NCBI RefSeq assembly: GCF_001439785.1
Contig: NZ_JYLI01000008.1
Location: forward strand, 124,001-188,000
Source: Pseudomonas poae
Lineage (GTDB): Bacteria; Pseudomonadota; Gammaproteobacteria; Pseudomonadales; Pseudomonadaceae
DNA: 64,000 nucleotides
Direction of reading: 5' to 3'
In this document: piece by piece, positions 54,081 to 62,809 of the stretch
Numbering within the stretch: the stretch's first letter is position 1
Layout: the number at the start of each line of letters is the position of its first letter
The notes under the pieces: model-generated
What the model was told of the DNA's origin: nothing
What the model saw: the letters and a program-made list of their open reading frames with translations, nothing else
Databases searched by the model: none
Program-made: the position numbers and the translations under genes

Positions 54081-55785
54081 GTTACTGGGCGCCTGCGTGG
54101 CGCTGAGCCTGGCCTCGCTGGCCTGGGCCGATGAGGCAAGCGACAAGCTCGACAATCCAAAACCGTTGCCGGACGACGTTAGCCTGCCGCTGCCCTGCGA
54201 CGGCAACATGGTGTTCCGCTACGCCTACGTGCTGGCCCAGGGCACCCTCGACGACCGCGAGATCAGCCTGGGCTATCCCTTTGCCGAAGGCGAGGCGGGT
54301 TACCAGCAATCGTTTATTTCCGGCTACCGCCGCGACTTCATCAACGGCCAGTTCACCCTCAAGGATTTGCCGCAGGACTGGAACAAGGTTATCGCGCCGT
54401 TGATGCCCAAGACCGACGCCAAGACCCCGCTCAAGCCGATGCTCTATTTCATCGGCAAATACGAAGTGACCGCGCGCCAATACGCCCAGGTCATGGCCCA
54501 GGCGCAGTCCCTGGCCAGCGGCGAGCCGGCGCCCGCGTGCGATGCGCCCAGCGGCATGGCCGGGCGTTTGCCCAAGGTCAGGCTGTCACGCTTTGAGGCC
54601 GAGCGCTTCTCGGCGGTGTACAGCGCCTGGCTGATGAAATACTACCGAGACCTGCTGCCGGTAAGCGGTCGCGGCAGCTCGGCTGAAGACGGCGGCCTGG
54701 GTTTTGTGCGCCTGCCGACCGAAGTGGAGTGGGAGTTCGCCGCGCGCGGTGGTCAGGCGGTGAGTCGCCAGGACCTGGAAGGGCGGCTGTTCCCGCGTCG
54801 CCTGGAAGGCAGCGAAAGTGATGGCCCGCTGGCCGACTGGGCGGTGTTCAACCAGGTTGCCGGCGGCACCGGCCAGGCTGCGCGGTTGATGCCCATCGGC
54901 ACCAAGTTGCCCAACCCCATCGGTATGTTCGATGTGATTGGCAACGCGGCGGAAATGGTCCAGGAATCCTTCCAGCTGGTGCACGCCGGCCGTCGCCAGG
55001 GCACTTACGGTGGCTTTGTGGTCAAGGGCGGCAATTACCTGGAGGGCGAGGGCACGCTGTTTACCGGGATGCGCCGCGAATACCCGCTGTTCGCCGCCGA
55101 TGGCACCGAGCAAAGCAACGAGACCACGGGGTTTCGCGTAGCGATTGGCGCGCTGTCGGCGCCGCGTTCACGCTACAAGGAGCTGTTTGCGCAGTGGCAA
55201 AAAGAAGGTCGCCTGGCCTCGCTGACCGACGCCATCGACGACGCCCAGGACCCGACCAAGCGCCTGGACAGCATCATCGCCACCAGTGTCGATCCCAAGC
55301 TGCAAGCCGAATTGGGGCTGGTCAACGAAGAGCTCAAGCGCAATGTCTCGTTGATCGCCCAGCAACGCGAGGAAGCGGCGGGCAACCTGATTCAGTCGGC
55401 GGCGCTGGTGGCCGAGACCATCAGCAACTACAACATTCGCCTGGCCAACCTGCAGAAGAGCCGTCAGCAGGCACTGGACAACAAGGACACCGCCAGCGCC
55501 GAGCTGTTGGCCATGGCCATCAGCAATGGCCGCAGCGCGCTCGACGGCGCGGTGGCGATCTACATCGATAACCTGGCGACCGGTACGCGTTACACCGATG
55601 CGGTGATCCAGGCGCAGTTTCAACGGATCAAGGAAGAGTTGGATCGCAAGCCAGTGCTCGGCAAGAGCCTGGTGACGCGCGCAACACTGTTCGTTCGCCA
55701 TGTCGGCAACTACCGCAAGCAACAGCGGGCCGACCCGGCGGCGATCTTGAAGGAATTGCTCGCAGCGAGCGGTCAGCGGTCTTGA
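54073..55785 (+). CDS. tagR: TagR periplasmic SUMF1-fold regulator
   Basis: This 570-residue protein has a signal peptide (about residues 1-20, ending AWADE). A formylglycine-generating-enzyme-like (SUMF1) fold follows, with YFIGKYEVTARQYAQVM near residue 130, RLPTEVEWEFAARGG near residue 215, and GMFDVIGNAAEMV, plus NETTGFRVAIG. A C-terminal helical extension (about 370-570) follows. TagR promotes PpkA activation in the periplasm of P. aeruginosa. The catalytic Cys of true formylglycine enzymes is not evident, so a structural role is likely. The start at 54073 overlaps the tagS end. Confidence 0.92.
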   Translation: MYKLLGACVALSLASLAWADEASDKLDNPKPLPDDVSLPLPCDGNMVFRYAYVLAQGTLDDREISLGYPFAEGEAGYQQSFISGYRRDFINGQFTLKDLPQDWNKVIAPLMPKTDAKTPLKPMLYFIGKYEVTARQYAQVMAQAQSLASGEPAPACDAPSGMAGRLPKVRLSRFEAERFSAVYSAWLMKYYRDLLPVSGRGSSAEDGGLGFVRLPTEVEWEFAARGGQAVSRQDLEGRLFPRRLEGSESDGPLADWAVFNQVAGGTGQAARLMPIGTKLPNPIGMFDVIGNAAEMVQESFQLVHAGRRQGTYGGFVVKGGNYLEGEGTLFTGMRREYPLFAADGTEQSNETTGFRVAIGALSAPRSRYKELFAQWQKEGRLASLTDAIDDAQDPTKRLDSIIATSVDPKLQAELGLVNEELKRNVSLIAQQREEAAGNLIQSAALVAETISNYNIRLANLQKSRQQALDNKDTASAELLAMAISNGRSALDGAVAIYIDNLATGTRYTDAVIQAQFQRIKEELDRKPVLGKSLVTRATLFVRHVGNYRKQQRADPAAILKELLAASGQRS

Positions 55786-55868
55786 CCGTTGGTTGCAGCG
55801 AGCTTGGAAGGGACTCAGGCGGCGTTGGGCCGTGCTGGGCATGTCAAACTTAAAAGAGAACACAACCT

Positions 55869-56798
55869 ATGCTTTTTTCCCGTAAGGCGGTCTCCAAGCG
55901 TCACCTGCTGCTGATCGCGGCCGGTTTCAGCACGGTCCTCACCGGTTGCGCCACCTCGCCGGCTGGCAAAGTCGCGTCCACCACCAAGGTCGAGTACTAC
56001 CCCAACTGCTACGAGCCGGTGCAGCACTTGCGTGCCACCGACTCGAACATGACCCGGTCTGTGGTCACGGGTGCAGCCATCGGCGCCGCCGGCGGTGCAC
56101 TGTTGGGCGCCCTGACCGGCGACAAGGAAAAGCGTGGCCGTAACGCCGCCATCGGCGCAGCGGGCGGCGCTCTGGCCGGGGGCGCCGCGGGTTACTACAC
56201 CGAACGCCAGAAGCAGATCAGCGATGACAACCAGCGCATCGCGTCGTACTCGACCGACTTCAACAAAAGCGCCGCCGACATCGACCGCAGCACCGCCTAC
56301 GCCAAGGCTTCGCAGCAGTGCTACCAGAGTGCATTCACCAAGCTGGTGGCCGACCGCAAGGCCAAGACCGTCAACGACACCGAAGGCCGCAAGCGCCTGG
56401 CGGAAATCGTATCGGGCTTGAAGGAATCCAATGACCTGATCGTTGCAGTCAACGGCAAGGCCAGCGAAGACCTGAACAACTACACCCAGGCTTACGAAAA
56501 AGACCTGCAGCAAGTGGGTGTGCAGCGTAACGACGTGGTGACAGTAGCGACCGCCGATACAACGACCCCTGCGGTGGCCTCGGGCAAGAAAAAAACCGGC
56601 GGCAAAGCCGTGACCAAGCGTCCTCCGCTGCCGGTGGTGCCGAAGGAAGCGGTAACGACCGAGAAGAGCATCCAGACCGTTCAGGCCAAGCAGGCTGAAA
56701 GCAAGCAAGTGGCCAACGCCGGTAAAACTCAGATCGAAGGCACCTGCCGTGATCCGAACCTGGCCGACTGGGCGCCGGTGCCTTGCCCTGCTGTTTAA
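55869..56798 (+). CDS. tagQ: TagQ outer-membrane lipoprotein
   Basis: This 309-residue lipoprotein has lipobox LTGC (Cys near residue 27). A Gly-zipper segment (GAAIGAAGGALLGALTG and a second GAAGGALAGGAAGYY, about residues 68-112) is followed by a helical region and a Lys/Pro-rich C-terminal tail. In P. aeruginosa TagQ holds TagR at the outer membrane. It lies 83 bases after tagR and is the last gene of the rightward T6SS operon. A terminator follows. Confidence 0.9.
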   Translation: MLFSRKAVSKRHLLLIAAGFSTVLTGCATSPAGKVASTTKVEYYPNCYEPVQHLRATDSNMTRSVVTGAAIGAAGGALLGALTGDKEKRGRNAAIGAAGGALAGGAAGYYTERQKQISDDNQRIASYSTDFNKSAADIDRSTAYAKASQQCYQSAFTKLVADRKAKTVNDTEGRKRLAEIVSGLKESNDLIVAVNGKASEDLNNYTQAYEKDLQQVGVQRNDVVTVATADTTTPAVASGKKKTGGKAVTKRPPLPVVPKEAVTTEKSIQTVQAKQAESKQVANAGKTQIEGTCRDPNLADWAPVPCPAV

Positions 56799-56823
56799 GT
56801 AACATGCTGCTATAAGCGTCAAA

Positions 56824-56869
56824 CGCCAGCCGATCTTCCGCTAATGCGCCAGATCGGTGGCGTTCTTTT
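56824..56869 (+). terminator. terminator at the right end of the T6SS locus
   Basis: CGCCA-G-CCGATCT pairs with AGATCGG-TGGCG (12 bp with one bulged G) around a 14-base loop, followed by TTCTTTTGG. It ends the tagH-tagQ operon 26 bases after the tagQ stop. Confidence 0.85.
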
Positions 56870-56922
56870 GGCAATTCGTTAAACTGCTGCGGCCACTCAA
56901 TAATTACACCGAGGCCGTGTGC

Positions 56923-57297
56923 ATGAAATTTCGTCTCCTGCTGTGGGTGCTGGGCCTGATGATGGGCAAAGCCAGCCGCACCAATCCTGCCTTTCAGCAA
57001 CAGCTGGGCGATAAAGACCTGGCGTTCCAGTTGCAGACCCTCGACGGCAAGGTTGCCCGTCACTTCATCGTCAAGAACCAGCGCATTACCAGCCGCTCGG
57101 GTGTGCACCCGGCGCCGGCGTTTGCGATCGCGTTCAAGGATGCCGCCTACGGCTTTGCCACGATGCAGGCGAAGAACAAGCAACTGGCATTCATGACGGG
57201 GATTCAGGACAAATCGATCCAGATCAAGGGCAACCCGGCGCTGGTGATCTGGTTCCAGGGGTTGACCAAGTATTTGAGGCCGAAGAAAAAGAAGTAG
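56923..57297 (+). CDS. small SCP2-like protein
   Basis: This 124-residue protein has an N-terminal hydrophobic stretch (MKFRLLLWVLGLMMGKASR), a FQLQTLDGKVARHFIVKNQR beta region, FAIAFKDAAYGFATM and a C-terminal KGNPALVIWFQGL, the layout of SCP2 sterol-carrier-like proteins. It ends in a Lys-rich tail. Databases sometimes call relatives helicase, which the sequence does not support. Function is unknown. I chose the ATG at 56923; the frame extends to 56857, into the terminator. It marks the return to core genes right of the T6SS locus. Confidence 0.65.
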   Translation: MKFRLLLWVLGLMMGKASRTNPAFQQQLGDKDLAFQLQTLDGKVARHFIVKNQRITSRSGVHPAPAFAIAFKDAAYGFATMQAKNKQLAFMTGIQDKSIQIKGNPALVIWFQGLTKYLRPKKKK

Positions 57298-57323
57298 GGT
57301 TTCAGGCAGACCGAGTTGAATTC

Positions 57324-57405
57324 ATCGCAGGCAAGCCAGCTCCCACAGTCAACCGGGCTCCAGCCTTGGAATACGATCCCCTGTGGGAGCTGGCTTGCCT
57401 GCGAT
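57324..57405. repeat. REP pair, inward orientation
   Basis: ATCGCAGGCAAGCCAGCTCC comes first and GGAGCTGGCTTGCCTGCGAT second, so the CCCACA/TGTGGG ends face the centre. This is the reverse layout of the copies at 1371, 9813 and 28613. It lies between convergent genes. Confidence 0.9.
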
Positions 57406-57427
57406 AGCTTTCTGACAGTCGTCAGCG

Positions 57428-58828
57428 TTATCCCTGGCTGAACTGAGAAGCCAGCTCGCGCAACAGCACCTCGGCATCCAGCACCTTGCCCACCACCTCT
57501 TCCGCTTTTTCGCGGCTCAGCCCCAGCCGCGCCAGCAGCGCATCCGGAATCGCCTCATCCGGCCCGGAGCCCACGCCCCGGCTGCGCAGCAGGCGCACGG
57601 CCAGGCACACCAGGTTCGGGTATTCGGCGTACTGCCCGTCATAGGTTGGATCGTGCTGGAAGCGCAGCGCGGTGGACAGTTCGTCCGGCATGTCCCAGAA
57701 GCGCATCAGCCAGGCGCCGATCTGTTCGCGGCTGATGCCCAGCAAGTGTTGCTCCACATAGCTGTGGCACAGGTGCGGGTTGACTTCCAGGTGTCGGCAG
57801 ATCAGTGAGAAGTGCGGCGGGAACACGTGGGCCAGCAGCAGATAACCGAAGTTGTGCAGCAGGCCGGCCAGGTACGTGAGGCCCGCTTCCGGACGCTGGG
57901 CGCGCGGCATGGCGCGGGTCAGGCCTTCGATGACGGCGGCGGTGTAGATCGACTGGTGCCAGTACGGTGTGGCCTGGTGCGGGTTGTCCTTGGGCAGGCT
58001 CAAGGTCTTGCCGAGGGCCAGGCCCAGCGCGAGGTTGATCACCAGGTCGAAGCCCAGCACGCGCACGATGGCGTCTTCCACCGAGCGAATCTTGCCCGGC
58101 GAGGCGTAGTAGGGCGATGCGGCCCAGCTGACGACCTGGGCGGCCAGGGCCGGGTCGGTTTCGACTACGCCGGTGATGTCATCGATGGTGGCATTGGGGT
58201 CGACGCGCAGTTTGATGATCTTCTGCGCGGTGTCGGCCAGCGGCGGGATTTCGATGGTCGCTTCCAGGCGTTGCTGGATCCGGCGGGCAGTAAACGCCTG
58301 CATTGCCTGGGTGATTTCCTCGCGGTCGTCGTTGGGGCGGTCCAGGTTGGGACGGATATTGCGCAAGGGCTCACCGAACTGCGCGGCGCTGGCCTTGGTG
58401 AGCAGGGCCTTGAAGGCGTCGGTGGGAATGTCCAACAGCAAACCGGCTTCGCCCGAATGCACCAGCAAGCTGGGCTCGTTCAGCAGGCTGCCTTCATACA
58501 GGCAGGGGGAACTGGTCAGTGGCGGCAGGCCTGGCAGCAGATTCAGCTCGTGCTTGCTGAGCATGCGCTTGACGCGGTCCGGCTCCACGGCCGTCAGGCG
58601 CCGGCCGGTGAGTTCGGCGAGGCGGTTGAGGTCGAGCAACTGGTTCTGGGGGAACAGCACCATGAGGGCGCCCACCGCGTCTTCCAACAAGACTGCCTGG
58701 ACCTTTCGCGCGGGGTTCAGGCCAGCGTGTTCGGCGACTTCCGTGTAGGGAATGGCAAGTTTTGCGAGCAGCGCCTGAACAACCGACGGGGCGGTCAGTG
58801 GGGCGGTGGCGAGGGCGACTTCTGACAT
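57428..58828 (-). CDS. HDOD protein with N-terminal YbaK-like domain
   Basis: The 466-residue product has an N-terminal domain (about residues 1-150) resembling YbaK/aminoacyl-tRNA deacylase folds (VQALLAKLAIPYTEVAEHAG, then AVLLEDAVGALMVLFP). A C-terminal HDOD domain (about 200-400) follows, with IEIPPLADTAQKIIKLRVDPNA, VETDPALAAQVVSWA and YLAGLLHNFGYLLLAHVFP. HDOD proteins are linked to signalling, and this one has no clear catalytic HD pair. I chose the start at 58828 because the conserved domain begins there and the frame upstream (to 59209) overlaps recG and is low-complexity. Its role is unknown. Confidence 0.8.
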   Translation of the reverse strand: MSEVALATAPLTAPSVVQALLAKLAIPYTEVAEHAGLNPARKVQAVLLEDAVGALMVLFPQNQLLDLNRLAELTGRRLTAVEPDRVKRMLSKHELNLLPGLPPLTSSPCLYEGSLLNEPSLLVHSGEAGLLLDIPTDAFKALLTKASAAQFGEPLRNIRPNLDRPNDDREEITQAMQAFTARRIQQRLEATIEIPPLADTAQKIIKLRVDPNATIDDITGVVETDPALAAQVVSWAASPYYASPGKIRSVEDAIVRVLGFDLVINLALGLALGKTLSLPKDNPHQATPYWHQSIYTAAVIEGLTRAMPRAQRPEAGLTYLAGLLHNFGYLLLAHVFPPHFSLICRHLEVNPHLCHSYVEQHLLGISREQIGAWLMRFWDMPDELSTALRFQHDPTYDGQYAEYPNLVCLAVRLLRSRGVGSGPDEAIPDALLARLGLSREKAEEVVGKVLDAEVLLRELASQFSQG

Positions 58829-58905
58829 GGCCTGATCCAAATTCGTACAGTCACCGAAGTATAACCAGCTTGTTACGCGTGAGGGTTGGATAAGTGCGCC
58901 AGCCG

Positions 58906-60981
58906 TCACACTTGGCCGTATTGCTGCCCGTGGCGCAGCCAGCGGTCCAGCAGCGGGCTGACGTGCTCGGGCCAGCGCTCCAGCAGCGCTTGCGCCGCAT
59001 CGCGCACGGCGGGCAGCAGGTCGGCGTCGCGCATCAAGTCGGCGACCTTGAACTGCAGCAGGCCGGTCTGGCGGGTGCCGAGCATTTCGCCGGGGCCGCG
59101 CAGTTCGAGGTCTTTTTCGGCAATCACAAAACCGTCGTTGGTTTCGCGCATGATGCCCAGACGCTGACGACCGATCTGCGACAGCGGCGGGTGGTACAGC
59201 AGCACGCAATGGCTGGCGGCGCTGCCCCGGCCCACGCGGCCGCGCAGCTGGTGCAGTTGCGCCAGTCCCAGGCGCTCGGGGTTTTCGATGATCATCAGGC
59301 TGGCGTTGGGCACGTCCACACCTACCTCGATCACGGTGGTGGCGACCAGCAGTTGCAGGTTGCCGGCCTTGAACTCGGCCATTACCGCGGCTTTTTCCGC
59401 CGGTTTCATGCGGCCGTGGATCAACCCGACCTTGAGCTCACCGAGGGCGCTGGTGAGGTCCTCGAAGGTGGTCTCGGCGGCCTGGCAGGTCAGTTCTTCG
59501 GACTCTTCAATCAGCGTGCACACCCAATAGGCCTGGCGCCCTTCGGCGCAGGCGCCGCGCACGCGTTCGATCACCTCTACGCGCCGCGTGTCGGTGACCA
59601 GCACGGTGTTGACCGGCGTACGGCCGGGCGGCAGTTCGTCGAGGATTGAGGTGTCGAGGTCGGCGTAGGCGCTCATGGCCAGGGTGCGCGGGATCGGCGT
59701 GGCGGTCATGATCAACTGGTGCGGGTTCAGGCGTCCGCCCACGCCTTTCTGGCGCAATGCCAGGCGTTGCTGCACGCCGAAGCGGTGCTGTTCGTCGATG
59801 ATGACCAGCGCCAGGTTCTTGAACTGCACTTCGTCCTGGAACAGCGCGTGGGTGCCCACCACCATCGGCGCGCCGTTGGCAATCTGCTCAAGCGCAGCTG
59901 CGCGCACCTTGCCCTTGAGCTTGCCGGCCAGCCAGGCGACTTCCAGGCCCAGGGGCTCGAGCCAGCGCTTGAAGGTGATGAAGTGCTGTTCGGCGAGGAT
60001 CTCGGTAGGCGCCATCAGCGCCACCTGGTAACCGGCTTCCAGCGCCTGCAGGGCGGCGAGGGCGGCGACCACAGTTTTGCCTGCGCCCACGTCACCCTGG
60101 ATCAGACGCAGCATGGGTTCGTGCTGGCTGAGGTCGTAGGCGATTTCGTTGCCCACGCGCTGTTGCGCACCGGTCGGCGCAAAGCCCAGGTTGGCCAGGT
60201 ACTGCGCAGGCAGGCGCGTGGCCTTGGGCATCGCCGGCGCGCGCAGGGAGCGCATGCTTTCGCGCAGGCGTTGCTGGGACAGTTGGTGAGTCAGCAGTTC
60301 TTCAAAGGCCAGGCGATGCTGGGCCCAGTGATGGCCGAGGGCGAGTTCGTCGACATCGGCATCGGCCGGTGGGTGATGCAGGTAGCGAATCGCATCGGCC
60401 AAGGGCGCCAGTTGATAGTCGCGGGCCAGCTCCAGGGGCAGCCAGTCGGGCAGGCTCTGGGGGCCGAGCATCGTCAGCGTCTGCATGCACAACTGGCGCA
60501 GGCGCTGTTGGGTGAGGCCTTCGGTGAGCGGGTAGATGGGCGTGAGGGTGGTGTCCACCGGCGGTGGTTCGTCGCCGGTGATGGCGCGGTATTCCGGGTG
60601 ATAGATTTCCAGCCCGGAGGCGCCAGGGCGCGCTTCGCCGTAGCAGCGCACGCGGGTCCCGCGCTTGAGTCCTTCCTTTTGTGCGTTGCTGAAATGATAG
60701 AAGCGCAGGCTCAGGCCGCCAGTGCCGTCCTGCAGGCGCACCACCAGGCTGCGGCGCTTGCCCATCACCACGTCGGCGCCGCTGACGGTGCCTTCGACCA
60801 CCGCATCCTGCCCCGGGCGCAGTTGGCCGATGGGCACCACGCGGGTGCGGTCCTGATAACGCAGGGGCAAGTGGAACAGCACGTCCTGGAGGTTTTCCAG
60901 GCCGACCTTGGCCAATTTCTCGGCCATGGCCTCACCGACACCCTTGAGTGCCGTCACCGACACCTGCGACAGCTCAGTCAT
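58906..60981 (-). CDS. recG: RecG ATP-dependent DNA helicase
   Basis: The protein has 691 residues, the normal RecG length. The wedge OB domain (about residues 60-150) is followed by helicase motifs: Walker A GDVGAGKT (about 300), DEQHRFG (DEAH-type box), TATPIPRTL, and the QLRGRVGRG motif VI. RecG reverses stalled replication forks and processes Holliday junctions. I chose the start at 60981 (MTELSQVSVTALKGVG); a further 42 bases of open frame are not conserved. oxyR ends 8 bases upstream, so the pair is probably co-transcribed. Confidence 0.96.
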   Translation of the reverse strand: MTELSQVSVTALKGVGEAMAEKLAKVGLENLQDVLFHLPLRYQDRTRVVPIGQLRPGQDAVVEGTVSGADVVMGKRRSLVVRLQDGTGGLSLRFYHFSNAQKEGLKRGTRVRCYGEARPGASGLEIYHPEYRAITGDEPPPVDTTLTPIYPLTEGLTQQRLRQLCMQTLTMLGPQSLPDWLPLELARDYQLAPLADAIRYLHHPPADADVDELALGHHWAQHRLAFEELLTHQLSQQRLRESMRSLRAPAMPKATRLPAQYLANLGFAPTGAQQRVGNEIAYDLSQHEPMLRLIQGDVGAGKTVVAALAALQALEAGYQVALMAPTEILAEQHFITFKRWLEPLGLEVAWLAGKLKGKVRAAALEQIANGAPMVVGTHALFQDEVQFKNLALVIIDEQHRFGVQQRLALRQKGVGGRLNPHQLIMTATPIPRTLAMSAYADLDTSILDELPPGRTPVNTVLVTDTRRVEVIERVRGACAEGRQAYWVCTLIEESEELTCQAAETTFEDLTSALGELKVGLIHGRMKPAEKAAVMAEFKAGNLQLLVATTVIEVGVDVPNASLMIIENPERLGLAQLHQLRGRVGRGSAASHCVLLYHPPLSQIGRQRLGIMRETNDGFVIAEKDLELRGPGEMLGTRQTGLLQFKVADLMRDADLLPAVRDAAQALLERWPEHVSPLLDRWLRHGQQYGQV

Positions 60982-60989
60982 ACGTCTGC

Positions 60990-61910
60990 TTAGCTCGCAG
61001 CGGGCGGCTTGGCCACCGAGCACAGGCGGATCGAGTCGGCGAGGATCTCAATGGCTTTTGGCCGTGGGAAGCTGGCGCGCCAGGCGATCGCCACGGTGCG
61101 GAACGGCACCGGCGGCGTGAGTGGACGCACTTCGATCACGCCGGGGGCGTAGTGATGGCTGTCCACCGCCGACAGCGGCAGGATCGAAATACCCAGGCCG
61201 GACGCGACCATATGGCGAATGGTTTCCAGGGAGCTGGATTCGACCGTGGTGTTCTTGGCGCCGTCGTTGCCCTTGGTCAGGGTTGGGCAGGCTTCGAGCA
61301 CCTGATCGCGGAAGCAGTGGCCTTCGCCGAGCAGCAGCAGGCTCTTGTCGTTGAGCAGGCCGGCGTCGATGGTGGGCTTCTGCGTCCAGGGGTGGGAGGC
61401 CGGCATCAACACGTAGAATGGCTCGTCGTAGAGCGGCAGGGTCAGTACATCGGCTTCGTTGAACGGCAGGGCGATGATGATCGCGTCCAGCTCACCGTTG
61501 CGCAGTTTGTCGCGCAGCACGTGGGTGAAGTTCTCTTCGATGTACAGCGGCATCTGCGGCGCGACGCGGTGCAGTTGTGGAATCAGATGGGGAAACAGGT
61601 AGGGGCCGACGGTGTAGATGGCGCCGACCTTGAGCGGTGCGGTCAGCTGGTTTTTGCCGGCCTGGGCCAATTCGCGAATGCTTTGCGCCTGTTCCAGCAC
61701 CTTCTGGGCCTGGGCGACGATGCCTTCGCCTACCGGCGTGAGGCGCACGGCGCTTTTGCTGCGCTCGAAAATCAGCACACCGAGTTCGTCTTCAAGCTTT
61801 TTCACGCCCACCGACAGCGTCGGCTGGCTGACGTGGCAACGCTCGGCCGCATGGCCGAAGTGTTGCTCCTGGGCGAGGGTCACGATGTAGCGTAATTCTG
61901 TAAGAGTCAT
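60990..61910 (-). CDS. oxyR: OxyR hydrogen-peroxide regulator
   Basis: This 306-residue LysR-type regulator has an N-terminal winged helix (residues about 1-60, AAERCHVSQPTLSVGVKKLE). The redox Cys pair sits at the E. coli positions: C199 in GEGHCFRDQ and C208 in EACPTL. Oxidation to the C199-C208 disulfide activates peroxide-defence genes. It precedes recG on the same strand, an order conserved in pseudomonads (from memory). The 152-base upstream gap holds its promoter and one inverted repeat. Confidence 0.96.
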   Translation of the reverse strand: MTLTELRYIVTLAQEQHFGHAAERCHVSQPTLSVGVKKLEDELGVLIFERSKSAVRLTPVGEGIVAQAQKVLEQAQSIRELAQAGKNQLTAPLKVGAIYTVGPYLFPHLIPQLHRVAPQMPLYIEENFTHVLRDKLRNGELDAIIIALPFNEADVLTLPLYDEPFYVLMPASHPWTQKPTIDAGLLNDKSLLLLGEGHCFRDQVLEACPTLTKGNDGAKNTTVESSSLETIRHMVASGLGISILPLSAVDSHHYAPGVIEVRPLTPPVPFRTVAIAWRASFPRPKAIEILADSIRLCSVAKPPAAS

Positions 61911-62025
61911 AGCGGGCGTCCATGAAGTTGCGGGCCAAGCATACCGGCTGCAATCGATAGACGCACGTTATCAGAAGTTTGCTGGGGATTGAGCGGGGGC
62001 TGTCAAAGATGTGCTGAAAAACACG

Positions 62026-62051
62026 GTGGGAGGGAGCAAGCCCCCTCCCAC
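62026..62051. terminator. hairpin between tonB and oxyR
   Basis: GTGGGAGGG (62026-62034) and CCCTCCCAC (62043-62051) form a 9-bp stem with a small loop just after the tonB stop. It resembles a single degenerate REP arm pair. On the minus strand no long T-run follows, so terminator strength is uncertain. Confidence 0.55.
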
Positions 62052-62062
62052 AACCGCGTTGC

Positions 62063-62809
62063 TTAACGGCGACGCTTTTCGATGTTGTAGACAAACGGCG
62101 CGACGATCTCGACGCTGCCGCCTTTCAACATGTCGGCTGGCGGCTTGGGCAACGGCTGGGCACGACGGATCATGTCCAGGGTCGCGCGGTCCAGGTCGGC
62201 GTTGCCGGAGCGGCCCACCAGCTCATAGGACAGCACGTTGCCTTCGCCATCCACCACGAAGCGCAAGCGGTTCAGGCCTTCCTTGCCACGGGCCTGGGCG
62301 CCTGGCGGGTACTTCTTGTACTTCTGCAAATGCGCCAGCAACGTGCCTTCCCAGGACGCCTTGGCCGCCAACTGCTGCGGTGATGGGCCGGGTGCCGGCT
62401 GCGCCGATTTTTCAACCGGGGCATTGTTTTTCGGCGTATCGCTGGGCGGCTGCTCGGAGGGTTTCTCCTTGGGCGGCTCGGGTTTTTTCTCAACCGGTTT
62501 GGGCGGCTGCGGTTTGGGCTTGGGCTTGACCGGCTTGGGCACCTGGATAGTCGGCTTGGGCGCTTCGGCCAGTTTCGGCAACGGCGGTTCTTCCACCGGT
62601 GCCGGTGGTGGGGTTACCACCTTTGGCGGAGCCGGTGGCGGCGGCGGAGCAGGCGCGGGTGCCAGGTCGATGACCATGGCCGCCGGCGGCAGCACCACCG
62701 TACGCGGTGCCGACCAGTGGAGCGCGATGGCAATCGCGATGGCGTGCACGCCCAGCACGACGGCGAGGCTGGTGCCATAACGCGTCAGTTTGTGGCGCGT
62801 CGTGATCAT
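62063..62809 (-). CDS. tonB: TonB energy-transducing protein
   Basis: This 248-residue protein has an N-terminal membrane anchor (about residues 14-33, SLAVVLGVHAIAIAIAL). A Pro/Lys/Glu-rich periplasmic rod follows (about 50-140, repeated KPKPKPQPPKP-type units). The C-terminal TonB domain (about 155-245) shows YPPGAQARGKEGLNRLRFVV and the SGNADLDRATLDMIRRAQPLP motif. It transmits ion-motive force from ExbB-ExbD to outer-membrane receptors for siderophores. It starts 4 bases into the exbD end. Confidence 0.95.
   Translation of the reverse strand: MITTRHKLTRYGTSLAVVLGVHAIAIAIALHWSAPRTVVLPPAAMVIDLAPAPAPPPPPAPPKVVTPPPAPVEEPPLPKLAEAPKPTIQVPKPVKPKPKPQPPKPVEKKPEPPKEKPSEQPPSDTPKNNAPVEKSAQPAPGPSPQQLAAKASWEGTLLAHLQKYKKYPPGAQARGKEGLNRLRFVVDGEGNVLSYELVGRSGNADLDRATLDMIRRAQPLPKPPADMLKGGSVEIVAPFVYNIEKRRR

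Noticed and set aside
21043..57300. mobile island borders (attachment sites, integrase) around the T6SS locus
   Set aside because: No integrase, tRNA gene or matching direct repeats were seen at the two ends; only terminators mark the edges.
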